NCBI GenBank assembly: GCA_028866715.1
Contig: JAGWHO010000004.1
Coordinates: 21,625-85,624, forward strand
Length of the DNA: 64,000 bases
Direction of reading: 5' to 3'
Source: Microcaldota archaeon
GTDB taxonomy: Archaea; Micrarchaeota; Micrarchaeia; Micrarchaeales; Micrarchaeaceae
The notes under the pieces were generated by a model. The model saw only the letters and a program-made list of their open reading frames with translations, had not been told where the DNA came from and did no database searches. Below, one piece after another: positions 8,595 to 17,604 of the stretch; positions within the stretch are counted from its first letter, which is position 1, and each line of letters opens with the position of its first letter. A program made the position numbers and the translations under genes.

Positions 8595-9980
8595 ATGGAT
8601 GAGAAGATAAGCGGCATAGTCACAGCAGTGAAGATGCAGCCAAACCCTATCGATAACGTATACACCATACTTTCAGACAGGGTATACAGGCTCAGATCAG
8701 GTATAGATCTGAAGCTCATGGAGCGCGTATCAGGCGTAGCTTCAGGCGGAGCCCTGACAGAGGTAGAGGTAAACGGCCAGGCTACAGAGAAAGAGTACAA
8801 AGAGACGGTCTCAAGGCACATAGACGGAGCGCTCAGCGGCAAGAGGCTTTTGCTTGAAGGCAAGCCGTACGCAGACCTTGTCGCAAGAATGACGCCGAGG
8901 CTGCTCGATGCGGCAAGAACTCTTCTTGAGAGGCTCGTCACTGGCGCTCCGGTAATAGTGAGGTTCCACAATGACGGAGATGGGGCATCAGGGGCAATCG
9001 GCCTTTACAGGGCGGTCTGCAGCCTCCAAGATGACATATCTGAAGCGGAGTTTGACGTCTCTTGGAGGATGAACAGGAGCATAGCCTATACAACCGAGGC
9101 GTTCTACAGCGACGAGCTTAGGTTCAACGGATACAACAGCGTGGCAGGGCCTTTGGTGCTGATAACGGATTTCGGCACTACCGAAGAGAGCCTCGAGGCG
9201 ATAAAGCTCGCTAAAGGAAGGCTTGAGCTTGTATGGATGGACCACCACAAGCCTTATGACGGATTCCCGAGAGGCATGATAGGCAACTACATCAACACAT
9301 GGGACTTTGGAGGCGATTCCGCGCTGAGCGCAGGCGCAATGACCTGCATATTCTCGCGCCTGTTCTCCGATGCGGATTCAAGCGACATGATCGAGGCATC
9401 GTTCGTATCGGATTACAGCCCCTATGCAGAAACCGGCAACAAAAGGGCGAACGACATCTCGCTCATGCTAGACTATTTCACCTCAAGAGGAGGCAGCTAT
9501 CCGCCGGTGACGCCAAAGCAGATCGACGCAATAATAACAGATGATGGAAAATCTGCTGAGATGGTGGCAAACGCGAGGCACTCGCTTGAGGAGGCAATGC
9601 GCGCAGGGCTGAGCAACATCAGAAGATATTCGAACAACAATGGCATCAACATACATGTGCTCGATTTCGGCCACGTAGCGAACCTCGGCCTTGAATATCC
9701 GCTGCCTGGAAGGTTCAGCTCCAAACTGCAGTCGCATCTAGAATCGCTCAACAACGGCAGGACCATGACGATAGTGCACTACGGCAGCTACATATCGATG
9801 AGGGTGAGCAGGGACATCCTCGGCAGCATAGACGTATTGCAGCTGATAGCGAGGCTGAAGGAATCAGATGCGACAATCGGCGGAGGAGGGCACAGGGAGG
9901 CGGCAAGCATAAGGACCACAAAGGAAAAGATACCGGATCTGATGAAGCTGCTGCTGATAGAGCTCGGCGCGCAGATCTGA
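8595..9980 (+). CDS. DHH/DHHA1 family phosphoesterase, RecJ-like
   Basis: A 461-residue putative single-strand nuclease of the DHH superfamily. The metal-binding motifs are in order: FHNDGDGASG, LVLITDFG, WMDHHKPYD (the DHH motif) and, near the C-terminus, the DHHA1 substrate-binding motif GGGGHREAA. About 110 residues precede the DHH domain and may form an OB-like nucleic-acid-binding region, as in archaeal RecJ-like proteins. Archaeal relatives (GAN/RecJ) associate with the GINS replication complex, and the convergent neighbour here is the clamp-loader gene rfcL. Which RecJ paralogue this is cannot be settled by reading alone. Confidence 0.85.
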   Translation: MDEKISGIVTAVKMQPNPIDNVYTILSDRVYRLRSGIDLKLMERVSGVASGGALTEVEVNGQATEKEYKETVSRHIDGALSGKRLLLEGKPYADLVARMTPRLLDAARTLLERLVTGAPVIVRFHNDGDGASGAIGLYRAVCSLQDDISEAEFDVSWRMNRSIAYTTEAFYSDELRFNGYNSVAGPLVLITDFGTTEESLEAIKLAKGRLELVWMDHHKPYDGFPRGMIGNYINTWDFGGDSALSAGAMTCIFSRLFSDADSSDMIEASFVSDYSPYAETGNKRANDISLMLDYFTSRGGSYPPVTPKQIDAIITDDGKSAEMVANARHSLEEAMRAGLSNIRRYSNNNGINIHVLDFGHVANLGLEYPLPGRFSSKLQSHLESLNNGRTMTIVHYGSYISMRVSRDILGSIDVLQLIARLKESDATIGGGGHREAASIRTTKEKIPDLMKLLLIELGAQI

Positions 9981-9981
9981 A

Positions 9982-11214
9982 TCAGCCGTACCTCTGCATT
10001 ATATGATCGACTTCCTTTTTCTCCAGCTGGTAGCTTGACATGAATGAATCGTAGATGTGCTCGTGCTCTGCGCCTGCGGATATCTCGGCCTTCGCTATCA
10101 GGCTCAGCATTCTCATCTCGTCCTTTATTATCGAAGATACGCTTGCATGGAAGCTCCTCTGCAGTTTCGATGCGATTTCCTTGTCGGTCTTCCTCATGGT
10201 CTTCGACGAGCTGAGCGACTTTATCGTGCTCGGGAACATGTATCTTACTGTTGTGTCCGGCGCCCTGCTTTTCGCGAGCGCGACGCCGCTTGACATCATG
10301 ACGTTCATGTAGCGCCAGTACGTGTAGTACTGCGAGCGCATGGCCCGCGTCGAGAATATGGTAGCGTTTGACAGCATAGCGAACGCGCGGTGCATGTCTG
10401 CGTTGTCCCTGTATCTCTTTGGTATGTTCTCATCAATCCACTTTATCAGCATGTCATTGTCAAGGTCTGTGTTCGCCGCCGCGCGCAACGGCATGCCCAG
10501 CGTGTGGCTGGCGAATATCTTGTCAAGGGTGTTGAACACGTCTATCTTCCTGTCCCTTAGGCCTATCACCTCTGTCGCATCGTCGTCGCAGCCTATTAAC
10601 ACGTAGAAATCGTTTATCGCGCTCCTTGCGTCGCCGTTTGACCTGTTCGCTATCAGGTCTATGTTCTCCTTGCTGACGTTGAGGCCCAGCCTCTTGCCTA
10701 TGCCCAAAAGTATATTTGACACTACAATCGGGGCAAGCTTTCTGAACTCTACGTTGTCGACCTTGCCCCTTAGGAAGGATATGTCAGAGCTCCACGGATC
10801 GTTCGCTATGAAAACGATCGGGTTCTTGGCCGATTCTATAAGCTTGTTGATTGCGCCGCTAGCTCCGGCGTCGAACCTGGTCGCGAGCTCGTCTATCTCG
10901 TCAAGCAGTATGAGGTTCCTCTTGCCGGAAAGCGTCCTTGATGTTGACGCGGATATGAGCCTCTTCTCTATCGTCTCCTTGTCCCTGTAGTCGCTGGCGT
11001 TCAGCTCGACCACGTTCCATTTGTACTCATCTGCAAGGAGGTGCGCCGCTATGGTCTTTCCGATGCCTGAGGGCCCGTGTATCATTATGGGCCTCCTTTT
11101 TGTGCCTGAGTTGACCTCCTGAGCAAATGTCCTGAGGGTTCTCAGCGCCTCGGTATTCCCGAGTATCATTGCAAGCGAATCAATCCTGTAAATTTCGTCG
11201 AGATCAACGCGCAT
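9982..11214 (-). CDS. rfcL: Replication factor C large subunit
   Basis: AAA+ ATPase that, with RFC small subunits, loads the PCNA clamp. Walker A GPSGIGKT (47-54), Walker B LLDEIDEL (103-110), then the sensor 1 region FIANDPW and sensor 2 region NGDARSAIND match archaeal RfcL. It is 410 residues, shorter than many archaeal RfcL proteins (about 450-500). The C-terminus ends EVDHIMQRYG without a recognisable QxxLxxFF-type PCNA-interacting motif. The small subunit is not in the window. Confidence 0.93.
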   Translation of the reverse strand: MRVDLDEIYRIDSLAMILGNTEALRTLRTFAQEVNSGTKRRPIMIHGPSGIGKTIAAHLLADEYKWNVVELNASDYRDKETIEKRLISASTSRTLSGKRNLILLDEIDELATRFDAGASGAINKLIESAKNPIVFIANDPWSSDISFLRGKVDNVEFRKLAPIVVSNILLGIGKRLGLNVSKENIDLIANRSNGDARSAINDFYVLIGCDDDATEVIGLRDRKIDVFNTLDKIFASHTLGMPLRAAANTDLDNDMLIKWIDENIPKRYRDNADMHRAFAMLSNATIFSTRAMRSQYYTYWRYMNVMMSSGVALAKSRAPDTTVRYMFPSTIKSLSSSKTMRKTDKEIASKLQRSFHASVSSIIKDEMRMLSLIAKAEISAGAEHEHIYDSFMSSYQLEKKEVDHIMQRYG

Positions 11215-11410
11215 AGGAATCGCTCTATATTGGATGCCTCTTCAAATATTTAAGTCTATCATAGGGCTTTCGCGCCGCTTTCCATAAGCCTTTAATAACC
11301 TCAACAGCAATGGTATATGCGAAGACATAGGCGTCAGCCGGGCATAATAAACCTTTTATAATGCTATTGTAAATTATCTCTGGCGCGGTTTTCAGCAATA
11401 ATGTGGTCAA

Positions 11411-12136
11411 ATGGTTAACCCCAAGAGGTCAAGCACTCGCACTTTAAGTAACGTGCCTAAGCACGTGGCTCTGATTCCTGACGGAAACAGAAGATGGTCG
11501 AACAAGAACAGGCTGGCGCTTTTCAGCGGATACCAGATGGGCGTCAAGAAGTTCATAGACTTCAGCATATGGGCCAAGTCCTTCGGAGTAAAGACCCTTA
11601 CGGTATGGGCGCTCTCTACCGAAAACGTAAAGGCAAGGAGCAACCTTGAGCTCAATGCGCTATACAAGCTGTACGTCCAGGCCGCTACAGACCCGAAGAT
11701 ACTCGCGGATTTGAAGGCGAACAACGCGCGCATAAGGGTCATAGGCAACATGTACCTTGTGCCCACTAAGGTCAAGGATGCGCTGCTGAGCCTCGAGAAG
11801 AAAACGAAGATGTACAAGGAATTTACGATAAATCTGCTGATAGGCTACGGAGGCAGGGACGACCTGCTTTATGCGGTGCGCGACATCCGCTCAGAAAGGG
11901 CAAAGAACCGCATAACCGAGAGCATGGTAGGAGAGCACATAAGGACGTCATCTGTGCCCAACGTAGACCTGCTCATAAGAACTTCAGGGGAGCAGCGCCT
12001 GTCCGGGTTCCTGCCATGGCAGACGAGCTATTCAGAGCTTTATTTTGCAAAGAAGTACTGGCCGGATTTCAAGAAGAGCGACCTCAGAAAGGCGCTCGTC
12101 GAGTTCTCTGAGCGTCAGAGACGATACGGCAAGTGA
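11411..12136 (+). CDS. uppS: Polyprenyl (undecaprenyl/dolichyl) diphosphate synthase, cis-prenyltransferase
   Basis: Condenses isopentenyl diphosphates in cis onto an allylic primer, giving the long-chain diphosphate that becomes the dolichol-type sugar carrier. The five conserved regions are visible: HVALIPDGNRRW with the catalytic Asp, LTVWALSTEN, INLLIGYGGRDD, DLLIRTSGEQRLSGFLPWQ, and SELYF. The length, 241 residues, is usual. TATA-like CTTTTATAAT at 11353-11362 is upstream. DUF2070 follows after 12 bp and a dolichol-kinase-like gene after that, so the operon appears to make and modify the lipid carrier for N-glycosylation. Confidence 0.94.
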   Translation: MVNPKRSSTRTLSNVPKHVALIPDGNRRWSNKNRLALFSGYQMGVKKFIDFSIWAKSFGVKTLTVWALSTENVKARSNLELNALYKLYVQAATDPKILADLKANNARIRVIGNMYLVPTKVKDALLSLEKKTKMYKEFTINLLIGYGGRDDLLYAVRDIRSERAKNRITESMVGEHIRTSSVPNVDLLIRTSGEQRLSGFLPWQTSYSELYFAKKYWPDFKKSDLRKALVEFSERQRRYGK

Positions 12137-12148
12137 CCGAGTGTTGTC

Positions 12149-13990
12149 ATGGAGTCGGCAAGCTACGACAGTTTCCTTAAAGGAGTCAACCCGTTTCACA
12201 GGAAGATACCAAAGACGCGCTTCCTCCTTCTCGGGATGCTAATCGCGAGCGTAATTGTAGGGATGATAGCTGCGCTACTGATAAACCATAGCACTGCTGC
12301 AGCGGACTCAGGCTACATAATCCTCAACGGGGCGATAGCGGGCATACTCGCGCTCATGCTGCCAACGCTGCTCACGATAATATTTGTGAAGTCCATCAGA
12401 AGGTACATAGACACGAAGTATGTGGCGTTCGTATCGCTGATAGGTTTTGTTGCCTATTCGTTCTTCGTGCTCTTGGGCAGCGTGCTCTTCGTCTTCACAG
12501 GCAGCTACAATCTCGCAAACGTGGTAATACTTGTTGGCGATGCCAGCATATTCGGCTGGTGGTTCTTCGTCAACAAGATGATGCTAGGCCAGAGGAAGCG
12601 CGCTGTCCTGTTCGCTGTAGTGCAGCCGATACTCAACATAGTGCTGTTCATACCCGGAGGCAGGGACATAATCTCGTTCTCCGGGCCATTCAGCACCCTG
12701 CTGGTGAAGCTCTTTGCAGGAATGTTCATATTCATGCTAGTCGGCTACACGATAATGTACGTGCTCGACAGGCCTATGAGGAAGAGGGGCTTTCACGGCA
12801 TCGACGCCTTCTCTCAGATGCTGCAGAACTGGCTGTTCGACATCAACATATCTGCGCCGTTTGGCGGCAAGTTCGGCAAGCTGCAGAGTATCGAGACAGA
12901 CACAGTGCTCTTCAGAACAGTGAACGGCAAGATGAAGGCGATCATGTTCATACCAGACATACATTACGGCCCGTCAGGCACTCTCGGAGGAAGCAGCTTC
13001 CCGTATCTGCTTGAGAGATACGTCTACGCGAAGTACGGAGTGCCTGGGTTCATAATGCACTGCGCAGTGAACATGGACCACAACCCGATATCAAGCTCGC
13101 AGATAGGCAGGCTCAAAGAGGCGCTTGACAACGGAGTCGCAACCGCAAAGGGCGGCTCTGCCGCAGGCGTGTCTTTCTCAAAGAGCAGCTACAGAAATTC
13201 CACCATAACAAGGCTGGGCCTGGGCCCGGTATCGCTGTTCACGCTTACAAGGGCGCCCCGCATAACAGAGGACGTTGCCCCAGAAGCCGCTGCGGTTCTC
13301 AAGAAGGAGCTGGTCAGCACTTTCGGGCCGAGCGTGCTTGTAGACGCGCACAACTCCAGGTATGAGGATGCGCCGCAAGCGGAGCTCGACGGCGTTGCGA
13401 TAAACTCTGTGTACGTGGACAACTACCTTGGCGCGATAAGGAGACTGCGCGGCACCTCTGCAGGCGCAAGGGTTCTCAAAATGGGCATAGCAAGCGAGGA
13501 CATATACTACAGGCTCAAGCACCCGCTTGACATAGCGAAGGGCAACCTCAACGTAGCGGTCTTTGATACCGGAAAGCAAAGATATGCGATAATACAGTTC
13601 AACTCCAACAACATGAGCCCCCAGTTCAGGAGGCAGGTTATAGCGCATGTCGCAAAGGCGTACAGGCTTGACGCGGAACTTTACACCTCTGATACCCATG
13701 CGGTCAACTCCATAGGTTTTGACGCCGAGAACGTGCTTGGCACATACACCAGGGCAAAGGAGATGTTGCCGTTCGTGGACAAGGCCATAGCCAAGGCGCT
13801 GTCGAACATGGAGCAGGTCAGGGCATACCACGCAAGCGAAGAGATGAAGAACTTCAAGGTGTGGGGGCCAAATGCGATGGAGAAGATCCTCGCGCTCTCT
13901 ACAGGCATATACAAGATAGCGAGGACTGTAGTCCCGTTCATAATAACAGTAGGCTTCCTGGCGGCGACGTGGGCGGTACTCGTTGTCTGA
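12149..13990 (+). CDS. DUF2070 family membrane protein
   Basis: A 613-residue archaeal membrane protein. The first 210 residues hold about six spans. A soluble region of about 360 residues follows with the family motifs IHYGPSGTLGGSSFP and LVDAHNSRYED, then a last membrane span at the C-terminus (TVVPFIITVGFLAATWAVLV). His and Asp residues in these motifs look like metal or catalytic residues. DUF2070 is widespread in archaea and has no assigned reaction. Its place between uppS and a dolichol-kinase-like gene suggests a role in lipid-carrier or surface-glycan metabolism; this is inference from context. Confidence 0.82.
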   Translation: MESASYDSFLKGVNPFHRKIPKTRFLLLGMLIASVIVGMIAALLINHSTAAADSGYIILNGAIAGILALMLPTLLTIIFVKSIRRYIDTKYVAFVSLIGFVAYSFFVLLGSVLFVFTGSYNLANVVILVGDASIFGWWFFVNKMMLGQRKRAVLFAVVQPILNIVLFIPGGRDIISFSGPFSTLLVKLFAGMFIFMLVGYTIMYVLDRPMRKRGFHGIDAFSQMLQNWLFDINISAPFGGKFGKLQSIETDTVLFRTVNGKMKAIMFIPDIHYGPSGTLGGSSFPYLLERYVYAKYGVPGFIMHCAVNMDHNPISSSQIGRLKEALDNGVATAKGGSAAGVSFSKSSYRNSTITRLGLGPVSLFTLTRAPRITEDVAPEAAAVLKKELVSTFGPSVLVDAHNSRYEDAPQAELDGVAINSVYVDNYLGAIRRLRGTSAGARVLKMGIASEDIYYRLKHPLDIAKGNLNVAVFDTGKQRYAIIQFNSNNMSPQFRRQVIAHVAKAYRLDAELYTSDTHAVNSIGFDAENVLGTYTRAKEMLPFVDKAIAKALSNMEQVRAYHASEEMKNFKVWGPNAMEKILALSTGIYKIARTVVPFIITVGFLAATWAVLVV

Positions 13991-14006
13991 AAGGCCCTGC
14001 GTAATG

Positions 14007-14015
14007 TTATAAATA
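14007..14015 (+). promoter_or_regulatory. Putative TATA box for the dolichol-kinase-like gene
   Basis: TTATAAATA, a near-consensus archaeal box A, lies 30-38 nt before the ATG at 14045. It favours that ATG over the in-frame GTG at 14033. Confidence 0.5.
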
Positions 14016-14044
14016 AATGACGCGATAAGGTTGTGCTGATAACG

Positions 14045-15031
14045 ATGCAGATAACTCTGGACCTATACGCTTTGCTGTTCATCATAGTCACGACAGCGAT
14101 AGCAGCAGTGTACTGCGTCGATTCCTGGAGAAAGAGGACAAGCGGGTACATAATACCGCTCGTGCTCAGCGTCATCACGGTTTATTGCGTGCTGTTGCTG
14201 CTGCAGCCCGGCTCTGCGCAGTTCTATACTCAACTGTCGCTTGGGGCAGGCATAGCCATAATCTCGACGATCCTTGCCGCGTTCTACATAACAAGGCCGA
14301 TGGCGTTCCTGCCTGTCATGGCGCTGCTCATAGCCGCGTCCCTGCTTTACATACTGACATACCCGGGATCGATGCTGTTTGCAGGCATGTTCGGCATAGG
14401 CACGATGTACGGATTGACGTACAGGAGCATAAGGAACAGGTCAAGCCCGCTCAAACTGGTGAAGAAGAGGAAATCGACAGAGGTGAACAGGGATTTGATA
14501 CACATACTTCTCGGCATAATACTCGTGGCCGTGCTCTTCTCCACAGGATTCACGAGAGCCACAGAGATAATATTCGGGTTGATACTGCTGGGCTACATAG
14601 CCAACAACATACTCTCTACGAACAGGCTGATCGGCATCTATAAGAGGATACTGCCGCTGGAGCGAAGCAACGTCGTTTACGGTGCCGGTGCCATGCACCT
14701 TGCTGCCGGCGCCGCATTGATAATAGGGTTCATCCCGAACTTCAACTTTGCCATGTTCGGCATAATAGCGCTGTTCTTTGCCGACCCGATAGCGACCATA
14801 GTCGGCCTGAACCTGAGCAGGGCGAAGATACCGTTCAACCGCGAGAAGACTGTTGCAGGCAGCCTTGCCTTTTTCGCGGTGGCCGCGGTGCTCGGATACC
14901 CGTTCGTTGGCATATATTCCATATCTTTCGGGATAATACTTGCGATAATTGAGAGCCTGAACATCCTTATAGACGACAACATACGCGTTGGCGTAGTGAC
15001 TGTGCTGCTTTACGCGCTTATTTCGCTCTGA
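14045..15031 (+). CDS. Dolichol kinase / CTP-transferase-like membrane protein
   Basis: A polytopic protein of 328 residues. The N-terminal third has about four to five spans. The C-terminal 190 residues resemble the dolichol/phytol kinase and CDP-diglyceride synthetase superfamily: a start motif EVNRDLIHILLG, then FADPIATIVGLNLSR and NREKTVAGSLAFF, which parallel the GD-A-A-x-x-G and KSxEGSxA motifs of that family. The expected reaction is CTP-dependent phosphorylation of the polyprenol carrier. Its position after uppS and DUF2070 and next to a GlcNAc-1-P transferase-like gene supports a part in the N-glycosylation lipid cycle. CDP-archaeol synthase is an alternative. Confidence 0.7.
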   Translation: MQITLDLYALLFIIVTTAIAAVYCVDSWRKRTSGYIIPLVLSVITVYCVLLLLQPGSAQFYTQLSLGAGIAIISTILAAFYITRPMAFLPVMALLIAASLLYILTYPGSMLFAGMFGIGTMYGLTYRSIRNRSSPLKLVKKRKSTEVNRDLIHILLGIILVAVLFSTGFTRATEIIFGLILLGYIANNILSTNRLIGIYKRILPLERSNVVYGAGAMHLAAGAALIIGFIPNFNFAMFGIIALFFADPIATIVGLNLSRAKIPFNREKTVAGSLAFFAVAAVLGYPFVGIYSISFGIILAIIESLNILIDDNIRVGVVTVLLYALISL

Positions 15032-15083
15032 TTTCCAAGAGTGTCTTGGCACAGAATACCACTAATCCCTGAAAAATAAATCC

Positions 15084-15093
15084 ATTTAAAAGG
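15084..15093 (+). promoter_or_regulatory. Putative TATA box for the histone gene
   Basis: ATTTAAAAGG lies about 36 nt before the ATG at 15125, so the histone gene is transcribed separately from the lipid operon. Confidence 0.45.
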
Positions 15094-15124
15094 CTTCTCT
15101 TTCATAACTGCTCACCGGGTGTTA

Positions 15125-15475
15125 ATGTTGGTGAAACGAAGGGGGTTTAGCCTGTATGATATTGAAGAGTATCTCAAGGAAGCTGGGGCCGAAAGGGTAA
15201 ACGAGAAGGCTGTGATGAGCCTTGAACGCGAGCTTCAAGAGACGGTCAACGAACTGGTTGAAGAGGCAGCAGTGTACGCGGATTACGCAGGCAGAAAGAG
15301 GCTGATAAAGAGATCGGACATCAAGCTTGTTGTGGGCGGAGCGCCCAGGAACGGAAGGTACGTAGCGCTCAAGAAGCGCGTTGTCAACAAAAGGGTAGCA
15401 AAACCGAATGAGAAGGCGATGCTTGCGATGCGGCTGAACGCAATGGTCGCTACAGCAGCCCGAGATACTTCATAG
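15125..15475 (+). CDS. Archaeal histone-fold protein with C-terminal tail
   Basis: DNA-packaging protein. Residues 8 to about 72 form the histone fold: a first helix with DIEEYLKEAGAERVNEKA, a long central helix, loop AGRKRLIKRSDI and the last helix IKLVVGG. Archaeal histones usually stop there at about 67-70 residues. This one continues for about 45 residues with a basic stretch (ALKKRVVNKRVAKPNEK), like the tailed histones reported in some archaeal lineages. The ATG at 15125 is preferred over a GTG at 15119 from promoter spacing. Its end overlaps the convergent glycosyltransferase gene by 26 bp. Confidence 0.83.
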   Translation: MLVKRRGFSLYDIEEYLKEAGAERVNEKAVMSLERELQETVNELVEEAAVYADYAGRKRLIKRSDIKLVVGGAPRNGRYVALKKRVVNKRVAKPNEKAMLAMRLNAMVATAARDTS

Positions 15476-16493
15476 AGAATCCAAGCGCGACGAACAGTGC
15501 AGATATCGCCCACATCGTAGCGGATATCTGCCACTCCTTCATCGGCCTTATGTTCATTATGAAATGCGTCCAACTGTAGATTTTCTTGCCGTACTTCGAC
15601 TTGAATGTGCCGTCCTTCTGCAGCACGCCAAGATCGGTTACGTGGAACCTCTTTCTCGCATGGAGTATGAACTCTATTATCCAAGGCAGGAATATTATAA
15701 CACCGAACGACTCCATGTTGCCCAATATCATTGCAGCGACTAGCCCTGTGCCAACAGCATAGGTGAAGCTGTCGCCAGGCACTATCCTGGCAGGGTATAC
15801 AGTATAGACCATAAATCCTGCTATCGCGGCAAAGAGCGCCCCTGATATTATTGCGCCGTTCGTTGTGCCAAACACCAGGCTATACAAGAGAAGGCCTAGG
15901 CTCGCCACAAGGCCAGACCCAGCTATTATCCCGTCGAAGCCGCCAAGAAGATTGAATGCGTTTGATGCGAATATCACTGCAAGAGGCACTATTATAAGCG
16001 GGTAGAGTATACCGAAGTCTATCATGCCCAAGAAAGGGACGCTTATGGTTGAGACGCCCGCGTTTATCGCCATGAGGGGGATTGCCCCAACAAGCGTGAA
16101 TAGTGGTTTCTGCCACTGCTTCAGACCCTTGTGCGTGTCCATCAGGTCCGTTGACTTGACGAGCTTCTTGGTGACGTTTATGTCGTCTATGAACCCTGTG
16201 AATGATATGAGAGCCACTGCGATAACTGCGGCGAACAGGTAGAGCAGCGACGATGTCGGTATGTAAAGGTCGAAGCTCGCACCGAATATGTACGTAAAGA
16301 GACCCATTGCAAAGCCAAATGCCACGGCTATGCCGCCGCTGCTCGCGAGTATGGGCCTCTTTTTCTTGTTGTGGTCTATGACTGTCACGCCTGCGCCCTT
16401 CATGTACGTTATGAAGAACCTTGTCACAATTACTGTTATGATGAACGCGACTATTGCAGGGACTAGTATAGTAAGGAACGTCTTGTAAGGCAT
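15450..16493 (-). CDS. UDP-GlcNAc--dolichyl-phosphate GlcNAc-1-phosphate transferase-like (GT4/MraY-WecA-GPT family)
   Basis: Polytopic transferase that would move a sugar-1-phosphate from UDP-sugar onto the polyprenyl-phosphate carrier, the first step of glycan assembly at the membrane. Ten or so spans, with the conserved cytoplasmic motifs GFIDDINV (Mg-binding Asp pair), NAFNLLGGFDGIIAG, PGDSFTYAVG, and the basic loop HARKRFHV. The eukaryotic/archaeal GPT type is favoured over MraY because no peptidoglycan genes are present. The ATG at 16493 is taken as the start; an in-frame TTG at 16514 lies before the predicted transcript start (box TTAAAAGAC near 16519-16528). Confidence 0.87.
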   Translation of the reverse strand: MPYKTFLTILVPAIVAFIITVIVTRFFITYMKGAGVTVIDHNKKKRPILASSGGIAVAFGFAMGLFTYIFGASFDLYIPTSSLLYLFAAVIAVALISFTGFIDDINVTKKLVKSTDLMDTHKGLKQWQKPLFTLVGAIPLMAINAGVSTISVPFLGMIDFGILYPLIIVPLAVIFASNAFNLLGGFDGIIAGSGLVASLGLLLYSLVFGTTNGAIISGALFAAIAGFMVYTVYPARIVPGDSFTYAVGTGLVAAMILGNMESFGVIIFLPWIIEFILHARKRFHVTDLGVLQKDGTFKSKYGKKIYSWTHFIMNIRPMKEWQISATMWAISALFVALGFSMKYLGLL

Positions 16494-16589
16494 GTTACCG
16501 ATATGGAGTAGCAAATTCAGTCTTTTAAGTGTTTCTGTGGGCGCGCTCCGTTAATAAATATTTGAACAAATCAACTTATCCTGATAGGA

Positions 16590-17441
16590 ATGGTGATGAA
16601 GAAGCGTGAGGATGGACTGGCGCAGGAGACAAGGGGCTTTAATCCCGTAGACGCATTCAGGATAAGATCCCTCGCAGAGCTGGATGGGCTTACCTCGAGA
16701 TTGAACAGGGAGAAGGACAGGCTCAGCAACGAGTTGGGGTTCTATCTCGAACACTACAAGGATAGGCTGGATATCCCTAGGTTGTGCAGGGCGCTCGCCG
16801 TGCCCGGCCACATTGCAGAGACAGAGAGAAAGGCAAGGTCGAAGAGAAGCACAGAGAGCCTTTCAGCTGTGTATGATATCGTGCTTAAGGATTATAAGTC
16901 CAGATGGGGGCCGATGCTCAGACAGGACAGCAGCACACAACCAAAAGAAAGAGCGATACTCTGCGATGTCGGCGAGATTGCAGTATACCTCAGGATGTAC
17001 AACGACATAGAGCTCATATACAAAGAGCCGGAGATTTCCAAGTTCTTCCCTTACGGAAATCCGTTCAGGCACATGCTTGAGTTGCAGAAGATGGGCGCGC
17101 TCATTGCCAGGTACAAGTACGTATCAAGGAAGGGTGGAGAACCTGTGGAAAAGCTTGTGAGCTACCACCCAATAGGGTTCTGGAGCGACGAGCTCGAGAG
17201 CCCGGGCTGCAACATAAACCACAACGTGCTCGCAGTACACACCCAAGGGGACGAGATGTTCACGATGTACAAGATATGGGGCGAGGGCGATGAGCAGCTA
17301 CGTGTTTTTAAGGGGGATACGCTACGCAGCACAAGGTACTTTGCCGAGAGATTCGGCGACACGGTAGTGCGGTGGGGCAAAGACGATGTTCTCGCAAAGC
17401 TTGAGGGAAGAGAGAAGCCTGGAACTGAGTTCCTGTACTGA
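16590..17441 (+). CDS. Hypothetical protein, unrecognised
   Basis: A 283-residue soluble protein that I do not recognise. The first 110 residues are charged and mostly helical, with a possible coiled coil at LDGLTSRLNREKDRLSNEL. The second half looks alpha/beta and carries a Gly- and aromatic-rich stretch (VSYHPIGFWSDELESPGCN). No membrane span or signal peptide is visible. A TATA-like TTAATAAATA at 16551-16560 gives it a promoter of its own, divergent from the GPT-like gene. A tRNA-Arg gene follows. Confidence 0.6.
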   Translation: MVMKKREDGLAQETRGFNPVDAFRIRSLAELDGLTSRLNREKDRLSNELGFYLEHYKDRLDIPRLCRALAVPGHIAETERKARSKRSTESLSAVYDIVLKDYKSRWGPMLRQDSSTQPKERAILCDVGEIAVYLRMYNDIELIYKEPEISKFFPYGNPFRHMLELQKMGALIARYKYVSRKGGEPVEKLVSYHPIGFWSDELESPGCNINHNVLAVHTQGDEMFTMYKIWGEGDEQLRVFKGDTLRSTRYFAERFGDTVVRWGKDDVLAKLEGREKPGTEFLY

Positions 17442-17492
17442 TTCTGCGCATGCATCGTTATTTATTACTAGAGATGCATATCTCTCATCAAA

Positions 17493-17566
17493 GCCCCCAT
17501 AGTATAACTTGGATAGAACATGAGCTTGCGGAGCTTATGATCCGGGTTCAAATCCCGGTGGGGGCG
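17493..17566 (+). tRNA. tRNA-Arg (anticodon GCG)
   Basis: A 74-nt cloverleaf. Acceptor GCCCCCA pairs with TGGGGGC; the anticodon arm is TGAGC-TTGCGGA-GCTTA with anticodon GCG (codons CGC/CGU); the T arm is CCGGG-TTCAAAT-CCCGG; the discriminator is G. The D stem has one A-A mismatch. CCA is not encoded. No intron. Confidence 0.93.
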
Positions 17567-17604
17567 CTAATAAAAATATAGACTGTGATGATCAGTGTGA
17601 TTAG

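Noticed and set aside
11225..11410. Possible 61-residue gene on the minus strand between rfcL and uppS
   Set aside because: It overlays the promoter region of uppS, has no family pattern and no TATA or ribosome site of its own.
13178..13831. Long open frame (217 codons) antisense to DUF2070
   Set aside because: Rich in Arg, His and Cys with no domain; it is the mirror of a well-supported gene.
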